From the NCBI RefSeq assembly GCF_023101765.2, contig NC_064237.1, positions 10,201,649 to 10,265,648 on the forward strand: a DNA stretch of 64,000 nucleotides, written 5' to 3'. Both the position numbers and the translations under genes were made by a program. Within the stretch, counting starts at the first letter, position 1. Every line of letters begins with the position of its first letter. The stretch is from Spodoptera frugiperda (lineage: Eukaryota; Arthropoda; Insecta; Lepidoptera; Noctuidae). Shown piece after piece: positions 25,305-38,361 of the stretch. The notes under the pieces are model-generated. The model was not told where the DNA came from, searched no databases, and saw only the letters and a program-made list of their open reading frames with translations.

Positions 25305-27218
25305 TTTATTTCTACTTAAAAATGAACAATTTGTAAATCTATCAAATAAGTTATTTTTCCTGTAACTTTATGTTATTTTTCTCATTTACTGCCATATTAA
25401 GATTAACAATGTATGTATCATTTAATGATGTTAATTGAAGACTTGTGTGTAGTTTGAAAAAAAACTATTTTAATTTATAGCTGAAAAAATAAAATTTTAT
25501 AGTGGCTTGGTTTTCAATTTCTTTCAAAACTCCCATATTTTATCAATCGCCCGTTGGACTCCATCACTGTCCACTATGAGCCTCCTCTGTTAGGTCTGGA
25601 GACCGCAGTTAAAAGTTTAGATATATAAGGAGAACTGCTGCTTGAAGTCTGTTAAATGTGCAATCCTTACTCGACTTTACAATACCCGCGTACAATAGGA
25701 ATGGTGACATAAATATATTCTATTGGGTTGTCTTCACATTATATACTTTTGTTAATCAACGCGTCATTATTTTATTCCAGCACAACCATTAAATAAATCA
25801 GACGAACTGATAGCACCTTGTTTCTTATCCATATAAATATTTATTCTACTTTTAAAATGAGTTCGCCGTTTTATCTAGTTTAATGTTTATTTGTTTGCAT
25901 TGTTTATAATCCTTGTCTTCATTTGTTTTCTAAGCCATTGCCATACAGTGTATGTCGCTGAACCTTTTGACGTCAAAACAAACGATGTGATAGAGCAACG
26001 ACCTTTTTATGGTGGTGAAGGACACCAATAAATCTAAAAAATAAATATCTTGTATTACAATTATGATTTGTGAAATAAAAATTCGAGGCCATATCAACAT
26101 AGCAATAGGTACATTATTAATTTTTGGATTTAAAAAAATTGTATCTACTTTTTACTTAAAAAAATAACTAATTTATTAATTGTTTTGTCTGTCAGTCTAT
26201 CCATCTATAATAACCGTTTATATCACGAAACACATTAAGATGCCGAGATGAAAACTACATGTTAATCTACGAACTAAATGTGGGCTAACGCTTATGTGCT
26301 CAATATATTATAACGCTATTGTTGCATTTGCATAAGGTCTAACTTATCCATTCACTATAACTGTAAAAATGTACTATATTTGACGGTCAAATTGGTGGTA
26401 TTAGGAAATTCTCTTTGATTAAAACTGTTTTTAGGCATTGATTACAGAGCGAGCGGCGAACAAGAGGTAGTAAAATTGATATTCAGAAAAAACACATCAT
26501 AATCTATTAAATTGCCAGATTTCAAAAAACTTCGAAGCTGTCTAAGTTTCCAAGGAAATGACCTAATCCTAAAAATATTATCCAAGTCACTGTTTGCTGC
26601 GAAGTGCTCGCCGCGTTTGTCGATATAACTATAAGCTATAAGCCCCTAGCGTATCCTGAATAGTTTTAAGTTACAGTTCAGTTACTTCTTCAAACCGTTA
26701 GCTGCAAAATAATTACTTGGATTTATTATAATACAAAAATAATTATTCTTAAATAACCACTACCAGTAACATCAGTAACGGCAAATTGGCTGACAATGGG
26801 TTGATACCAAGATCTTAAGATAGAGCTCACTATTGGTAGACTAAGTCCATTCAAAAAAGTTAAATTGGTAATTAAATTAAGTCAACAGTAAAATGAAAAT
26901 TAAGTACCTATAAAATTTATTATCACAAACAGGTATTAAAAACACGTAAACATATGGAAATTAGTCCTTATTATTACAAGGTTCTTAAAAAAACTGGCAC
27001 ATGTTAAACTTCTCAAGGAAATTTGGAATTTATATAAATACAAAGTTTTGGAATAAAGACGTAATGCGACCGAATCTTGAGGCTGAAAGCAAGTCTAATA
27101 GAAACGAATTTTCATAAAATGTGTGACTAAATTAAAGTCCGATTCAGTCACAGCTAACTTAATACGAAAATAGTTTATAATTTGCAATCTGGTCGCATTT
27201 TCTTCATGAGACTGATTG
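25305..27218. other. GMC-B to GMC-C spacer
   Basis: GMC-B probably ends after the AATAAA at 25488-25493. The remaining AT-rich DNA shows no gene, RNA or recognisable repeat. Confidence 0.5.
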
Positions 27219-27225
27219 TATAAAA
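27219..27225 (+). promoter_or_regulatory. TATA box of GMC-C
   Basis: TATAAAA lies 114 bases before the GMC-C start codon, suitable for a leader of about 80 bases. Confidence 0.5.
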
Positions 27226-27332
27226 TCAACTTTGCTTAGTACATTTTTATTAGACAGAGTAAAGTCTTGTCCAGCTCAAAATTTTATTTATTTTTATGAA
27301 GTTATTCATCAGTTAAACATTTTTTTTCCATG

Positions 27333-30284
27333 ATGGATTGGTAAGTGATACCTTTGTAAAATTGTGCTATATCTTAGTTGTTATCATGGTGCTAATAACA
27401 CTAAATATGATGAATGCCATGATTTTTTTAAGTTCAAGTCTGATCATCAAGAAACAAAAATCATTCATTTGTCAATCAATCAATGTTATCAGTACCCTTA
27501 GTACAAGTTTGTTTTACGTTTAAAGTACAATAGAGAAAGCAATGTGATCTCTCTTAAACAAAAATATAGACAGTGAAACATAAAACATCTTCCTTTTTTT
27601 GAAGTCGGTTAAAAAAGCGACTGCCATTCACACAAGCAATAATATTATACTTTTTTATTCCTCGAAGGTTAGAGTAATAATGAATTTTATCTGTAATCTG
27701 TAAAATAATTGCTAAATTAGTTTTAGTTACAATTCATCATGTGCGACTCCGTCGGCTGGGGTAGCTCCAGGACTGTTTATGTCGGCTATCCAATATATAG
27801 CTGCATTACAATGTGGTGTGACAGAAGGCTTAATACCAGATTCCGTGGGACTGGAGACTGGAGGTAAATATAATTTTATAATACGCTGGTTTTCGAAACA
27901 CCAAAGACGATATTTTCAATGAATTTTATATGAAATAGTGCGATGGGACTTCATTAGAGTGTTACGTCAACGTCAAAGACGAGAAAATTTGCTAGAAAAA
28001 AATTAAATCACCAAATCTATGAATGAATGTGTGTTTCTTTTTAAATATTTTATAAATTATTTTAAAATCACTAGCTATCCCCTTGCTCCCACTTTGATTC
28101 GTTTTATCTAAGTATTGTTTTCATACACGACAAAACACCTCCTCCATAAATGCCTAGAAAAAGCCTTTATACTCACTTATTCAGCCTTTCCTATTTACTT
28201 AAATTTCCTTATCCTGTTGTTAATATTTTCTTTATTATATGTACAGAAAACTTTGACTTCATAATCGTGGGAGCTGGAACTGCTGGCAGTGTGTTGGCGA
28301 ACAGATTGAGCGCTGAATCAGAATGGAATGTTTTACTGATCGAGGCTGGTGATGATGCTCCAATTGAAGCTGATGTAAGTCATGAAACACTACATTTAAA
28401 AAAATATTTAACTACTACATTACTACTACTAACATTTATACCATACTAGCTACTTCAGTGCGGTTTCACTCGCTCTGCTTGGCTGCTGTTGGTCATAACG
28501 TGATGTTTTATAGCCTATAGCCTTCCTCGATAAATGCACTATTCAACACAAAAAGAATTATTCAAATCGGACCAGTAGTTCCGGAGATTAACGCGTTCAA
28601 ACAAACAAACTCTCAGCTTTATAATATTAATATTATTATAATATTATATAGTAATAAGTATATAAGTATATCGTAATAAGTATAGATCTAATGTATAAAA
28701 ATGTTTTAGATCCCAAACCTGCATACATCGTATTATGGCTCAAGTTTCGATTGGAATTACACGACGGTTCCTAATGGCAGAACAAACTTAGCTAACATAG
28801 ATGGTTCTATAACATGGCCACGTGGTAAAATGATGGGTGGAAGTAGTAATATGAACGCCATGATCTACGTACAAGGAAATGACCAAGACTATCAAAACTG
28901 GTTTGACCTCGGTAACCCAGAATGGAGTGTCGAAGAAGTCCGTCGGTGTTTTAGGAAAGCAGAAAGTTTACAAGATATGAACATGTTGAAGAATCGTCAA
29001 ATTTCCAAACATTATGGGCATGACGGACCATTAGTCATAAATTCATTTAATTTTACTTATCCACATGTTACAAAGAAAATATTGTCAGTTTGGAACAAAA
29101 TAGGCATTAAGAATGTGCCCGATTATAATGTCGCAAACGCATTAGGATCTGGTCTCATGAGAGCCACAGCTGCTTCTGGAGAAAGACAAAGTCACAATAA
29201 GGCTTATTTAAACCCGATTCTTGGAAGGAAAAACCTAAAAATTTTGAAAAATAGCTTAGTGACAAAATTGTTATTTAAGAATAATTCTACAACTGTTCAT
29301 GGAGTTGAGGTAGAACGTGACTCAAAAACATTGAAATTTTATGCTACAAAGGAAGTTATTGTAAGTGCGGGTACTGTAAACTCACCCAAGCTATTGATGC
29401 TGTCTGGTATTGGACCCAAACAACATCTCACTTCTAAGGAAATCCCAGTTATAGTTGATTCTCCAATGGTAGGACAAAACTTACAGGATCACGTTATGAT
29501 TCCCGTCATGATATTTTGTGATGAAACTGGAGAACAAACTGAAGCTGAACAACAATTTGATGTCATTCGCTATCTTTATAACCGCACGGGGTATTTGTCT
29601 CATAGCCCTCTTGTAAATACTCTATCATTTTACTCTGAAAATTCAAAAGCCACTTATCCCATGTTCCAAAATCATGTTGTATTGTTATGGAAAAATAGTA
29701 GCTTTATTGAACAAATTTTAAACTCCTGGTTCCGGTACAAATCCCAAGTATCAGAACCACTGATTGAACTTAACAAAAAACATTCAACTTACATGTTCAC
29801 GTTTCATCTTTTACATCCTCAATCAAGAGGGAGTATTTATTTAAAATCGAACGATCCACAAGATGATCCAATAATAGACCCGAACTATTTCAGTGATCCG
29901 ATAGATTTAGAATTAGCAGCAACTGGAATTAGAAAGCTGACTAAAGTATTGAACACATCAGAGTTCAGAGCAATAAAGGCATTTTTAGCAAGAATGGAAT
30001 GGCCACCATGTGATGTTTACGAATTAGACAGTAGAGATTATTGGAAGTGTGTTTGTTTGGAGATGGCCTATACCGTATATCATCCGGTAGGAACATGTCA
30101 TATGGGACCAGATCCAAAGAAATCAGTAGTAAATAGTCGATTGAAAGTCCATGGAGTCCGAAACCTTCGTGTGATAGATGCCAGCATCATGCCAACACTG
30201 ACCAGTGGTAACACTAACGGTCCAACTGGAATGATTGGAGAAAGAGGAGCAGAGTTAATACTGGAAGACTACAACAAATTGTGA
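27333..30284 (+). CDS. GMC-C: GMC flavin oxidoreductase (ecdysone-oxidase-like)
   Basis: Exons are 27333-27340, 27727-27863, 28247-28374 and 28710-30284, giving 615 residues. An in-frame ATG directly before (27330) would add one Met. Its exon 2 is 9 nt longer and exon 3 is 6 nt shorter than in most copies, so the linker before the FAD fold differs (LETGENFDF). GAGTAG is at 57-62, signature 1 near 128-142 (GGSSNMNAM), and the catalytic pair is H549/N592. Unusual residues for this array are RTNLANIDGS before signature 1, TCHMGP where the others have TCQMGP, and PKLLMLSG in signature 2. Intron 3 contains a transposon fragment. The last 160 coding bases and the 3' flank match D and E closely, linking C to the duplicated block downstream. 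Confidence 0.9.
28445..28665 (+). repeat. Transposon fragment in GMC-C intron 3
   Basis: Contains 'agcctatagccttcctcg', 'aaaagaattattcaaatc', 'ggaccagtagttccggag' and 'gcgttcaaacaaacaaac' in sequence, then an ATT-rich tail. This chain of phrases is typical of an abundant moth repeat 3' region. It is absent from the 67-bp intron 3 of D, E and G. Confidence 0.65.
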
Positions 30285-31566
30285 TTTATTTCTAAGTACA
30301 AACGAATCACAATTTATAAACCTGTGTGGTATTCATTTCATATTCATTTATTGCCTTATGTCTATCCATATAAATCGAAGATTCTCTTGTCCTATGCATC
30401 ACAATATATCGATTGTAACAGACTTGACAAATGAAATAAACTAATGGTGTAATTGTAATAATTATTTATCTGTCCCTTCTATTCCTAAATATAGAAACCA
30501 GTTCAAGTGACTTCTATTTTGTTTGCTTCGATGACTAGGGCATCGACAATTTATGTTTATTGCTCCAAATTATCCTCCATTCACATATAAAATGTGTACA
30601 TACAATTAAAAACATTATTTGTATGTATGTTATCGTTTCTTTTAATACTGGTGTCGTTTTCAAATATTGTGGCTTTTAGATTTTTACTCTCACGACGCCA
30701 GTGGTATTTTAAGTCCACAGAAAGAGAAGAAGTTTAAGTCCAACCTAATGAAGCTTGCCTGTCGCAATTTGACCGATTAATTACCTATATGACATTATAT
30801 AGTAGGTCTAGCTATACTAACGCCTTCTGGGGAACAAAGACCCTTATTGCATTTAACACTTGAGATGTTTATTTATATTTCAAGTCCTTCTAAGGGACTA
30901 TCAACACAGATCACCTAATTGTAGTACCTAGCCAGCTATGGACAATTTACCCACGATGCCTAAGAAAAATAAAATATATGATCATTGTCAACCTTTAGAG
31001 AATTTGGCGATTGAAGATGGACCAATCTTTCCTGGACTTTTTCTCCAGTAACCTCACTCATAAGGCGAACCGCAACACAAACGTAGTTTCGCAACCCGAT
31101 ACTACCTTGACAAATACTTTCAATTCTCTATTAACCTGTCTCTCTGTGAAGGTGATCGATTAAAATTGTAGATTACAAATGAACATGTGAATCATTACAG
31201 GATACATACATTTAAAAATAATTAAAAACTAAAATTATTTAACATTAACCTACTTAAAAATAATTTGATTAACTAAATAATAAAAATATTATAATAACTA
31301 CAATAAAATTAATATTTTAGTCGCTAAAATATTAATTTATTGCTATGATGAGGTATCGTGTCCAAAAGACTGACAGTATTGTTACTTTGAATGGCAATGC
31401 TTGCCCAAAGTAGCCTTTTTATCCCTTGAAGTGTCAACCATTCTCTATACAATAATACTAACTTTTTTAAGCCAACCATCCAAAACGAATGACCATAATC
31501 AATACAGAACAAAAGATACAGACCAGGGGCCTTAGTCTGCTATTACAATTGTGGGCACAATGGACC
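30285..31566. repeat. 3' flank of GMC-C, first copy of the duplicated spacer
   Basis: From the stop codon on, this spacer aligns with the flank after GMC-D (34393-35667) and, with deletions, after GMC-E. It includes the same AATAAA (30435-30440), the phrase 'tatcgattgtaacagac', a 'cagtggtattttaagtcc' block and a 'caatctttcctggact' block derived from an older repeat. The stop-to-stop distance from C to D is 4108 bp and from D to E 3969 bp, giving the size of the duplicated unit. Confidence 0.8.
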
Positions 31567-31690
31567 ATACCAACATCTTAGAGAGAAAGTCTTATCTGCT
31601 TGGGATGAGATAGGTATTAAGAATGTGCCAGATTATAATGTCGCAATCACATTAGGCTCTGGTCGCATGAGGGGTACAGCAGCTGAAATA
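31567..31690 (+). pseudogene. Relic of a GMC terminal exon (upstream of GMC-D)
   Basis: About 120 bp match the part of GMC-H exon 4 around 60395-60515, encoding the region 'AWNEIGIKNVPDYNVA' and 'GSGRMRGTA'. The match stops abruptly on both sides and no other GMC exon sequence is nearby. It is the residue of a lost paralogue, now in the promoter-side spacer of GMC-D, about 260 bp before its start codon. Copies occur before E and F. Confidence 0.85.
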
Positions 31691-31693
31691 CTC

Positions 31694-31859
31694 ATTCCAT
31701 CAAAAATAATAAGAAAAGTCACAGGTATAGCTCTAAGTAGCATTTATTTAGGTGATTAAGTACATTAATTTAGTTTATTCCATCAAAAATAATAAGAAAA
31801 GTCACAGGTATAGCTCTAAGTAGCTATAAATTTATTTAGGTGATTAAGTACATTAATTT
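31694..31859 (+). repeat. 83-bp tandem duplication in the GMC-D proximal upstream region
   Basis: The phrase 'attccatcaaaaataata' begins at 31694 and again at 31777, each followed by 'gtcacaggtatagctc' and 'taagtacattaattt'. Copies E and F have it once. Only the second unit keeps the TATAAATTT at 31825-31833; the first reads 'agtagcatttattta'. Confidence 0.85.
31825..31833 (+). promoter_or_regulatory. Possible TATA box of GMC-D
   Basis: TATAAATTT lies 126 bases upstream of the start codon. The same site is TATACATTT in E and TATAAATTT in F. Conservation of the block suggests a role, but the start of transcription is unknown. Confidence 0.35.
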
Positions 31860-31950
31860 CTGTTTCGAACTCTTTCACACTTGAGTAAACAGATACGGTA
31901 ATTTACTTGTATTATGTTTCACAACCTATTTGATCATTTGACGACGAGTG

Positions 31951-34392
31951 ATGGACTGGTAAGTTACATAAACAAAAAATAGATTACAATTTAAAATTAT
32001 GTTATTGTTAGGTAAGGGGTGTTTTAAAAAAATGAAGTAGGTATTTGCCAGGAAGATTAAGAATATAATTATAGTAAGTTACAAATTAATAATAAATACT
32101 CATATAAAACAGGGGTAGATCACTAGTTATCTATAATAACACGGAATTTAGAAAATGTTGTTACAATAGATTACATTTTATTGCTAGTTACAACGTGTCA
32201 TGTGCGACGCCTACAACCGGCACAGCTCCACAACTATTCGCCTCTGCCCTTCAGTTCTTTGCCGCCGCACAATGTTTAATCACAGAAGGCCTGATACCTG
32301 ATTCACATATTAAGAGTACGTATACCTATTTTGTTTTTATAATACCTACCTACCCAAGTACAGCTACAGTTTAATACGTAAACATTTTTGACGTAAACAT
32401 ATTTCTCATCATGCCAATTTCTTGCATAATACTATCTCTGTTTATAATCTTCATCAATGATAAAAAAGAAAAAACAAATGCATTATGCAAACCTCTTTTC
32501 TGTAAGACGAACAATATGTTCTTATCAAACGAACACAATATAAAATTATGTTATTTTTTGTCAGATTTTTTATCTCCTAGTATTTTTACAATAGCATGCG
32601 ATATTTTCTCTTTCAGATTATGAAAAATTCGATTTTATTATTGTCGGAGGCGGTACAGCTGGTTGTGTTTTGGCGAACAGGTTGAGCGCAATACCAGAAT
32701 GGAAAATATTACTTGTAGAAGCAGGTGATGATGCTCCAATAGAAGCTGATGTAAGTAAAAATGTTTTAACCTCAAAAATACATTGAAGACAGAAAATATT
32801 AACTAATAATGTTTTAGATTCCAGGCCTATACGGAACATTATATCATACAAGATACGATTGGGACTACGTGACAGCTCCTAATGGAAGAACAAATGGAGC
32901 TAATAAAAATGAGTCCGTATTTTGGCCACGGGGGAAAATGATGGGTGGAAGTAGTAATATAAACGCCATGGTCTATGTAGAAGGAAACGACCAAGATTAT
33001 CAAAATTGGGTTGACCTTGGCAATCCTGAATGGAGTGTTGAAGAAGTTCGTCGGTGCTTTAGAAAAGCAGAAAGTTTCCAAAATATGGAGTTGTTGCAAA
33101 ATCCAGAGATTAGCAATCACTATGGCCACGATGGGCCATTGGTTATAAACACTTTCAACACAACCAATATGTTTCTTACGGAAAAAATGTATTCTGCTTG
33201 GAACGAAATAGGGATAAAAAATGTGGCTGATTATAATGTGGCAAACTCTTTAGGATCAGGATTTTTGAGAGTCACAGCTGCTAGTGGGGAAAGACAGAGT
33301 CATAACAAAGCGTATTTAAATCCCATTCTTCATAGAAGTAACCTTAAGATCCTAAAAAATAGTTTGGTAACAAAGTTATTGATAAATCCTTATACAAAAA
33401 ATACTTATGGTGTGGAGTTAGAGCGAAACTCAAAAAAGTACTACTTTTATGCCAGAAGGGAGGTAATTCTAAGCGCTGGTACTGTAAATTCTCCTCAAAT
33501 CCTTATGCTGTCCGGAATCGGACCCAAAGAACACCTCGCTTCAAAGAAGATATCTGTCATCGTAGATTCTCCAATGGTTGGACGTAATTTGCAAGATCAC
33601 TGCTTGATTCCCATCATTATTTATGCTGATGTACCAGGTGAACAGAACATAGCCGAACAACAATTTGACATTATCCGGTACCTCTACAATCGCACTGGAT
33701 ACTTGGGTGGAAATCTCTCTGCGAATATTATTGCTCTTTTTTCTGACAAACCTAATGCTACTTACCCTGATTTTCAAAGTCACCATTCAATTACTTACCG
33801 GAACAGTCCTACAGTTCAGTCAACTTGGAGCAATCGTTTTGGATACAAAGATCAGGTGATTAAACCAATAGTAGATATGAATAAAAAGTACGCATTTTAC
33901 CAAATGAATTTTATCCTCCTTCATCCGTATTCTAGAGGTAATATTACTTTGAGATCCAACAACCCACGAGACCATCCAATTATCAACCCCAACTATTTCA
34001 TTGATCCTCGAGATTTAGAAGCAGCTGTAACTGGAATTAAGATCCTTACCAAAGTAGTGAACACTACAGCTTTCAAAGAAATTAATGGGTTTTTGGGGAG
34101 AATGGAATGGCCACCATGTGATCGCTACGAATTGGATAGTAGAGATTATTGGAAGTGTATTTGTATGGAGATGGTGATTACCATATACCACCCTGTAGGT
34201 ACATGTCAGATGGGACCACATCCAAAGACATCAGTAGTAAATAGTCGATTGAAAGTCCATGGAGTCCGAAACCTTCGTGTGATAGATGCCAGCATCATGC
34301 CAACACTGACCAGTGGTAACACTAACGGTCCAACTGGAATGATTGGAGAAAGAGGAGCAGAGTTAATACTGGAAGACTACAACAAATTGTGA
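31951..34392 (+). CDS. GMC-D: GMC flavin oxidoreductase (ecdysone-oxidase-like)
   Basis: Exons are 31951-31958, 32188-32315, 32617-32750 and 32818-34392, giving 614 residues (MDCYNVSCATPTTG start). Introns are compact (229, 301, 67 bp). The FAD motif is GGGTAG at 56-61 followed by C rather than S, a form shared only with E among the intact copies; the β2 acid sits in LLVEAGD. Signature 1 is intact (PRGKMMGGSSNINAM, 127-141), and H548 and N591 are present. From about 32990 to the stop it is almost identical to GMC-E. The 32880-32985 stretch (NKNESVFWPRGK) differs and resembles other copies, so the gene is a mosaic. It heads the D-E-F duplicated set. Confidence 0.9.
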
Positions 34393-35667
34393 TTTATTTC
34401 TAAGTACAAACGAATCACAATGTTATATAACCTGAGTCAAATTCATATATAGCATCATGTCTATCCATATAAATCGAAGATTCTCTTGTCCTATGCATCA
34501 CAATATATCGATTGTAATAGACTTGACAAATGAAATAAACTATATTATTTATCTGTCCTTATATTCCTTAATATAGAAACCAGTTCAAGTGATAACTATT
34601 TTGTTTGCTTTGATGACTAGGGCATCGACAATTTATGTTTATTGTTCCAAATGATCTTCCATTCACATATAAAATGTGTACATACAATTAAAAACATCAT
34701 TTGTATGTATGTTATTGTTTCTTTTATTACCGGTGTCGTTTCCGAATATTGTGGATTTTAGATTTTTACGCTCACGAGTTGGCGCAAGTGGTATTTTAAG
34801 TCCACAGAAAGAGAAGAAGTTTAAATCCAATCTAATGAAGCTTACCTGTCGCAATTTGACCGATTAAGTATATGACATTAACGAATATACTCATATCTTA
34901 TTGATTAATAGGTCTAGCTATATATATACTAACGCCTTCTGTGGAACAAAAACCCTTATTACATTTAAGAGGTTAGACTAGACTTAGACTAACAAACAGC
35001 CGGATCACCAGATGGTACGAAATTATAGCCAGCTATGGACGCCCACGATGCCTAAGGAAATAATAATAATATATGATCATTGTCAACCTTTAGGGAATTT
35101 GGCGATTAGAGATGGGCCAATCTTTCCTGGACTTTTTCTCCAGTAACCTCACTCATAAGGCGAACCGCAACACAAACGTAGTTTCACTACCCGATACTAC
35201 CTTGCCAAATACTTTCAATTTTTCTGTTAACCTGTCTCTCTGTGAAGGTGATCTATTGTAGATTACAAAAGAGCAAGTGAATCACTAAACTACAGGATAA
35301 ATAAATTTTAAAATAATTAAATAAAATGATTTAACATTAACCCACTTAAAATTCTTAATATATATAAACTTAATAATAATATCAAATAACAATCAACATA
35401 CGTGATTAAAATATTTGCAACATAAAAAATAAACTAACTTAAAGCACCGAAAAAATATCCTTAATGTGGTAGGGTGTCCAAAAGACTGACGGCATTGTTA
35501 TATTGAATGGCAATGCTTGCCTAAAGTACATAGTAGCGTTTTTATCCCCGGCAGTGTCAACCATCCTTTATACAATAATAATAACTTTCTTAAGCCAACC
35601 ATCCAAAACGAATGACCATAATCAATAAAGAACAAAAGATACAGACCTGGTTATGGGCATAGTAGAC
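34393..35667. repeat. 3' flank of GMC-D, second copy of the duplicated spacer
   Basis: Aligns along its length with the spacer after GMC-C. The candidate poly(A) signal AATAAA is at 34534-34539. Small ORFs at 34663-34867 are shared with the C spacer only in part and have no domain. Microindels and a 'gccggatcaccagatgg' block mark it as diverged but clearly duplicated. Confidence 0.8.
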
Positions 35668-35790
35668 CATAGCAACATCTTAGAGAGAAAGCCTTATCTG
35701 CTGAGGAAGATAGGTATTAAGAATATGCCAGATTACAATGTCGCAATCACATCAGGCTCTGGTCGCATGATGGGTACAGCAGCTGAAATA
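35668..35790 (+). pseudogene. Relic of a GMC terminal exon (upstream of GMC-E)
   Basis: This is the same fragment as at 31567-31690, further decayed: a few bases are missing after 'cttatctgct', and 'atgatgggtacagcagc' replaces 'atgaggggtacagcagc'. A 67-codon frame crosses it by chance. It lies about 180 bp before the GMC-E start codon. Confidence 0.85.
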
Positions 35791-35967
35791 ATTATTCCAT
35801 CGAAAATAATAAGAAAAGTCACAGGTATAGCTCTAAGTAGCTATACATTTATTTAGGTGATTAAGTACATTAATTTCAGTTTCGAACTCTTTCACACTTG
35901 AGTAAACAGATTCGGCAATTTACTTGTATTATGTTTCACAACCTATTTGATCATTTGATGACGAGTA

Positions 35968-38361
35968 ATGGACTGGTAAGTTACATAAACAAAAAACTAG
36001 ACAAGAATTTAATATTATGTTATTGTTAGGTAAGGGGTATTTTGAAAAAGTGAAGAATTTGCCAGGAAGATTAAGAATTAAGTATAGTAAGTTACAAATC
36101 GTATCGTATCGTGTAAAGCAGGGGTGGCTCACTACTTATATATAATAACACGGAATTTAGAAAATGTTGTTACAATTGATTACATTGTATTGCTAGTCAC
36201 AACGTGTCATGTGCGACGCCTACAATAGGCACAGCTCCACAACTATTCGCCTCTGCCCTTCAGTTCTTTGCCGCCGCACAATGTTTAATCACAGAAGGCC
36301 TGATACCTGATTCACATGTTGAGAGTACGTATACCTATTTTGTTTTTATAATACCTACCTACCCAAGTACAGCTACAGTTTAATACGTAAACATGTTTCT
36401 CATCATGCCAATTTCTTGCATAATATTATCTCTATTTATAATCTTTATCAATGATAGAAAACAAAACAAATGCATTATGCAAACCTTTTCATTAAGTAAG
36501 ACAGACATGTTCTTATCAAACGAATCCTTCAGTTTTTTTTGTCTCCTGTTGTTTTTACAGTAGCATTCGATATTTTTTCTTTCAGATTATGAAAAATTCG
36601 ATTTTATTATTGTCGGAGGTGGTACAGCTGGTTGTGTTTTGGCGAACAGGTTGAGCGCAATACCAGAATGGAAAATATTACTTGTAGAAGCAGGTGATGA
36701 TGCTCCAATAGAAGCTGATGTAAGTAAAAATGTTTTAACGTCACAAATACATTGAAGACAGAAAATATTAACTAATAATGTTTTAGATTCCAGGCCTATA
36801 CGTAACATTATATCATACAAGATACGATTGGGACTACATGACAGCTCCTAATGGAAGGACAAACGGAGCTAACATAAACGGTTCTATCAACTGGCGTCGC
36901 GCTAAAATGATGGGCGGTTGCAGTAATCATAACGCCATGGTTTACGTACAAGGAAACGACCAAGATTATCAAAATTGGGTTGACCTTGGCAATCCTGAAT
37001 GGAGTGTTGAAGAAGTTCGTCGGTGCTTTAGAAAAGCAGAAAGTTTCCAAAATATGGAGTTGTTGCAAAATCCAGAGATTAGCAATCACTATGGCCACGA
37101 TGGGCCATTGGTTATAAACACTTTCAACACAACCAATATGTTTCTTACGGAAAAAATGTATTCTGCTTGGAACGAAATAGGGATAAAAAATGTGGCTGAT
37201 TATAATGTGGCAAACTCTTTAGGATCAGGATTTTTGAGAGTCACAGCTGCTAGTGGGGAAAGACAGAGTCATAACAAAGCGTATTTAAATCCCATTCTTC
37301 ATAGAAGTAACCTTAAGATCCTAAAAAATAGTTTGGTAACAAAGTTGTTGATAAATCCTTATACAAAAAATACTTATGGTGTGGAGTTAGAGCGAAACTC
37401 AAAAAAGTACTACTTTTATGCCAGAAGGGAGGTAATTCTAAGCGCTGGTACTGTAAATTCTCCTCAAATCCTTATGCTGTCCGGAATCGGACCCAAAGAA
37501 CATCTCGCTTCAAAGAAGATATCTGTCATCGTAGATTCTCCAATGGTTGGACATAATTTGCAAGATCACTGCTTGATTCCCATCATTATTTACGCTGATG
37601 TACCAGGTGAACAGAACATAGCCGAACAACAATTTGACATTATCCGGTACCTCTACAATCGCACTGGATACTTGGGTGGAAATCTCTTTGCGAATATTAT
37701 TGCTCTTTTTTCTGACAAGCATAATGCTACTTACCCTGATTTTCAAAGTCACCATTCAATTACTTACCGGAATAGTCCTACAGTTCCGTCAACTTGGAGC
37801 AATCGTTTCGGATACAAAGATCAGGTGATTAAACCAATAGTAGATATGAATAAAAAGTACGCATTTTACCAAATGGATTTTATCCTCCTTCATCCGTATT
37901 CTAGAGGCAATATTACTTTGAGATCCAACAACCCACGAGAACATCCAATTATCAACCCTAACTATTTCATTGATCCTAGAGATTTAGAAGCAGCTGTAAC
38001 TGGAATTAAGATCCTTACCAAAGTAGTGAACACTACAGCTTTCAAAGAAATTAATGGGTTTTTGGGGAGAATGGAATGGCCACCGTGTGATCGCTATAAA
38101 TTGGATAGTAGAGATTATTGGAAGTGTATTTGTATGGAGATGGTGATTACCATAAGCCACCCAGTAGGAACATGTCAGATGGGACCACATCCAAAGAAAT
38201 CAGTAGTAAATAGTCGATTGAAAGTCCATGGAGTCCGAAACCTTCGTGTGATAGATGCCAGCATCATGCCAACACTGACCAGTGGTAACACTAACGGTCC
38301 AACTGGAATGATTGGAGAAAGAGGAGCAGAGTTAATACTGGAAGACTACAACAAATTGTGA
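35968..38361 (+). CDS. GMC-E: GMC flavin oxidoreductase (ecdysone-oxidase-like)
   Basis: Exons are 35968-35975, 36197-36324, 36586-36719 and 36787-38361, giving 614 residues (MDCHNVSCATPTIG start). It is a near-copy of GMC-D over most of exon 4. GGGTAG is at 56-61 and H548/N591 are kept. The FAD-loop signature is altered: WRRAKMMGGCSNHNAM, in which Arg127 replaces the Pro found in all copies but H (which has Ala). F differs there by one base (cct versus cgt). Tyr before the catalytic His is Ser (ITISHPVGTC), and YELDSRDYW is YKLDSRDYW. An out-of-frame upstream ATG (35958) precedes the start. The frame is open, but activity may be reduced. A retrotransposon block follows 0.8 kb downstream. Confidence 0.87.
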
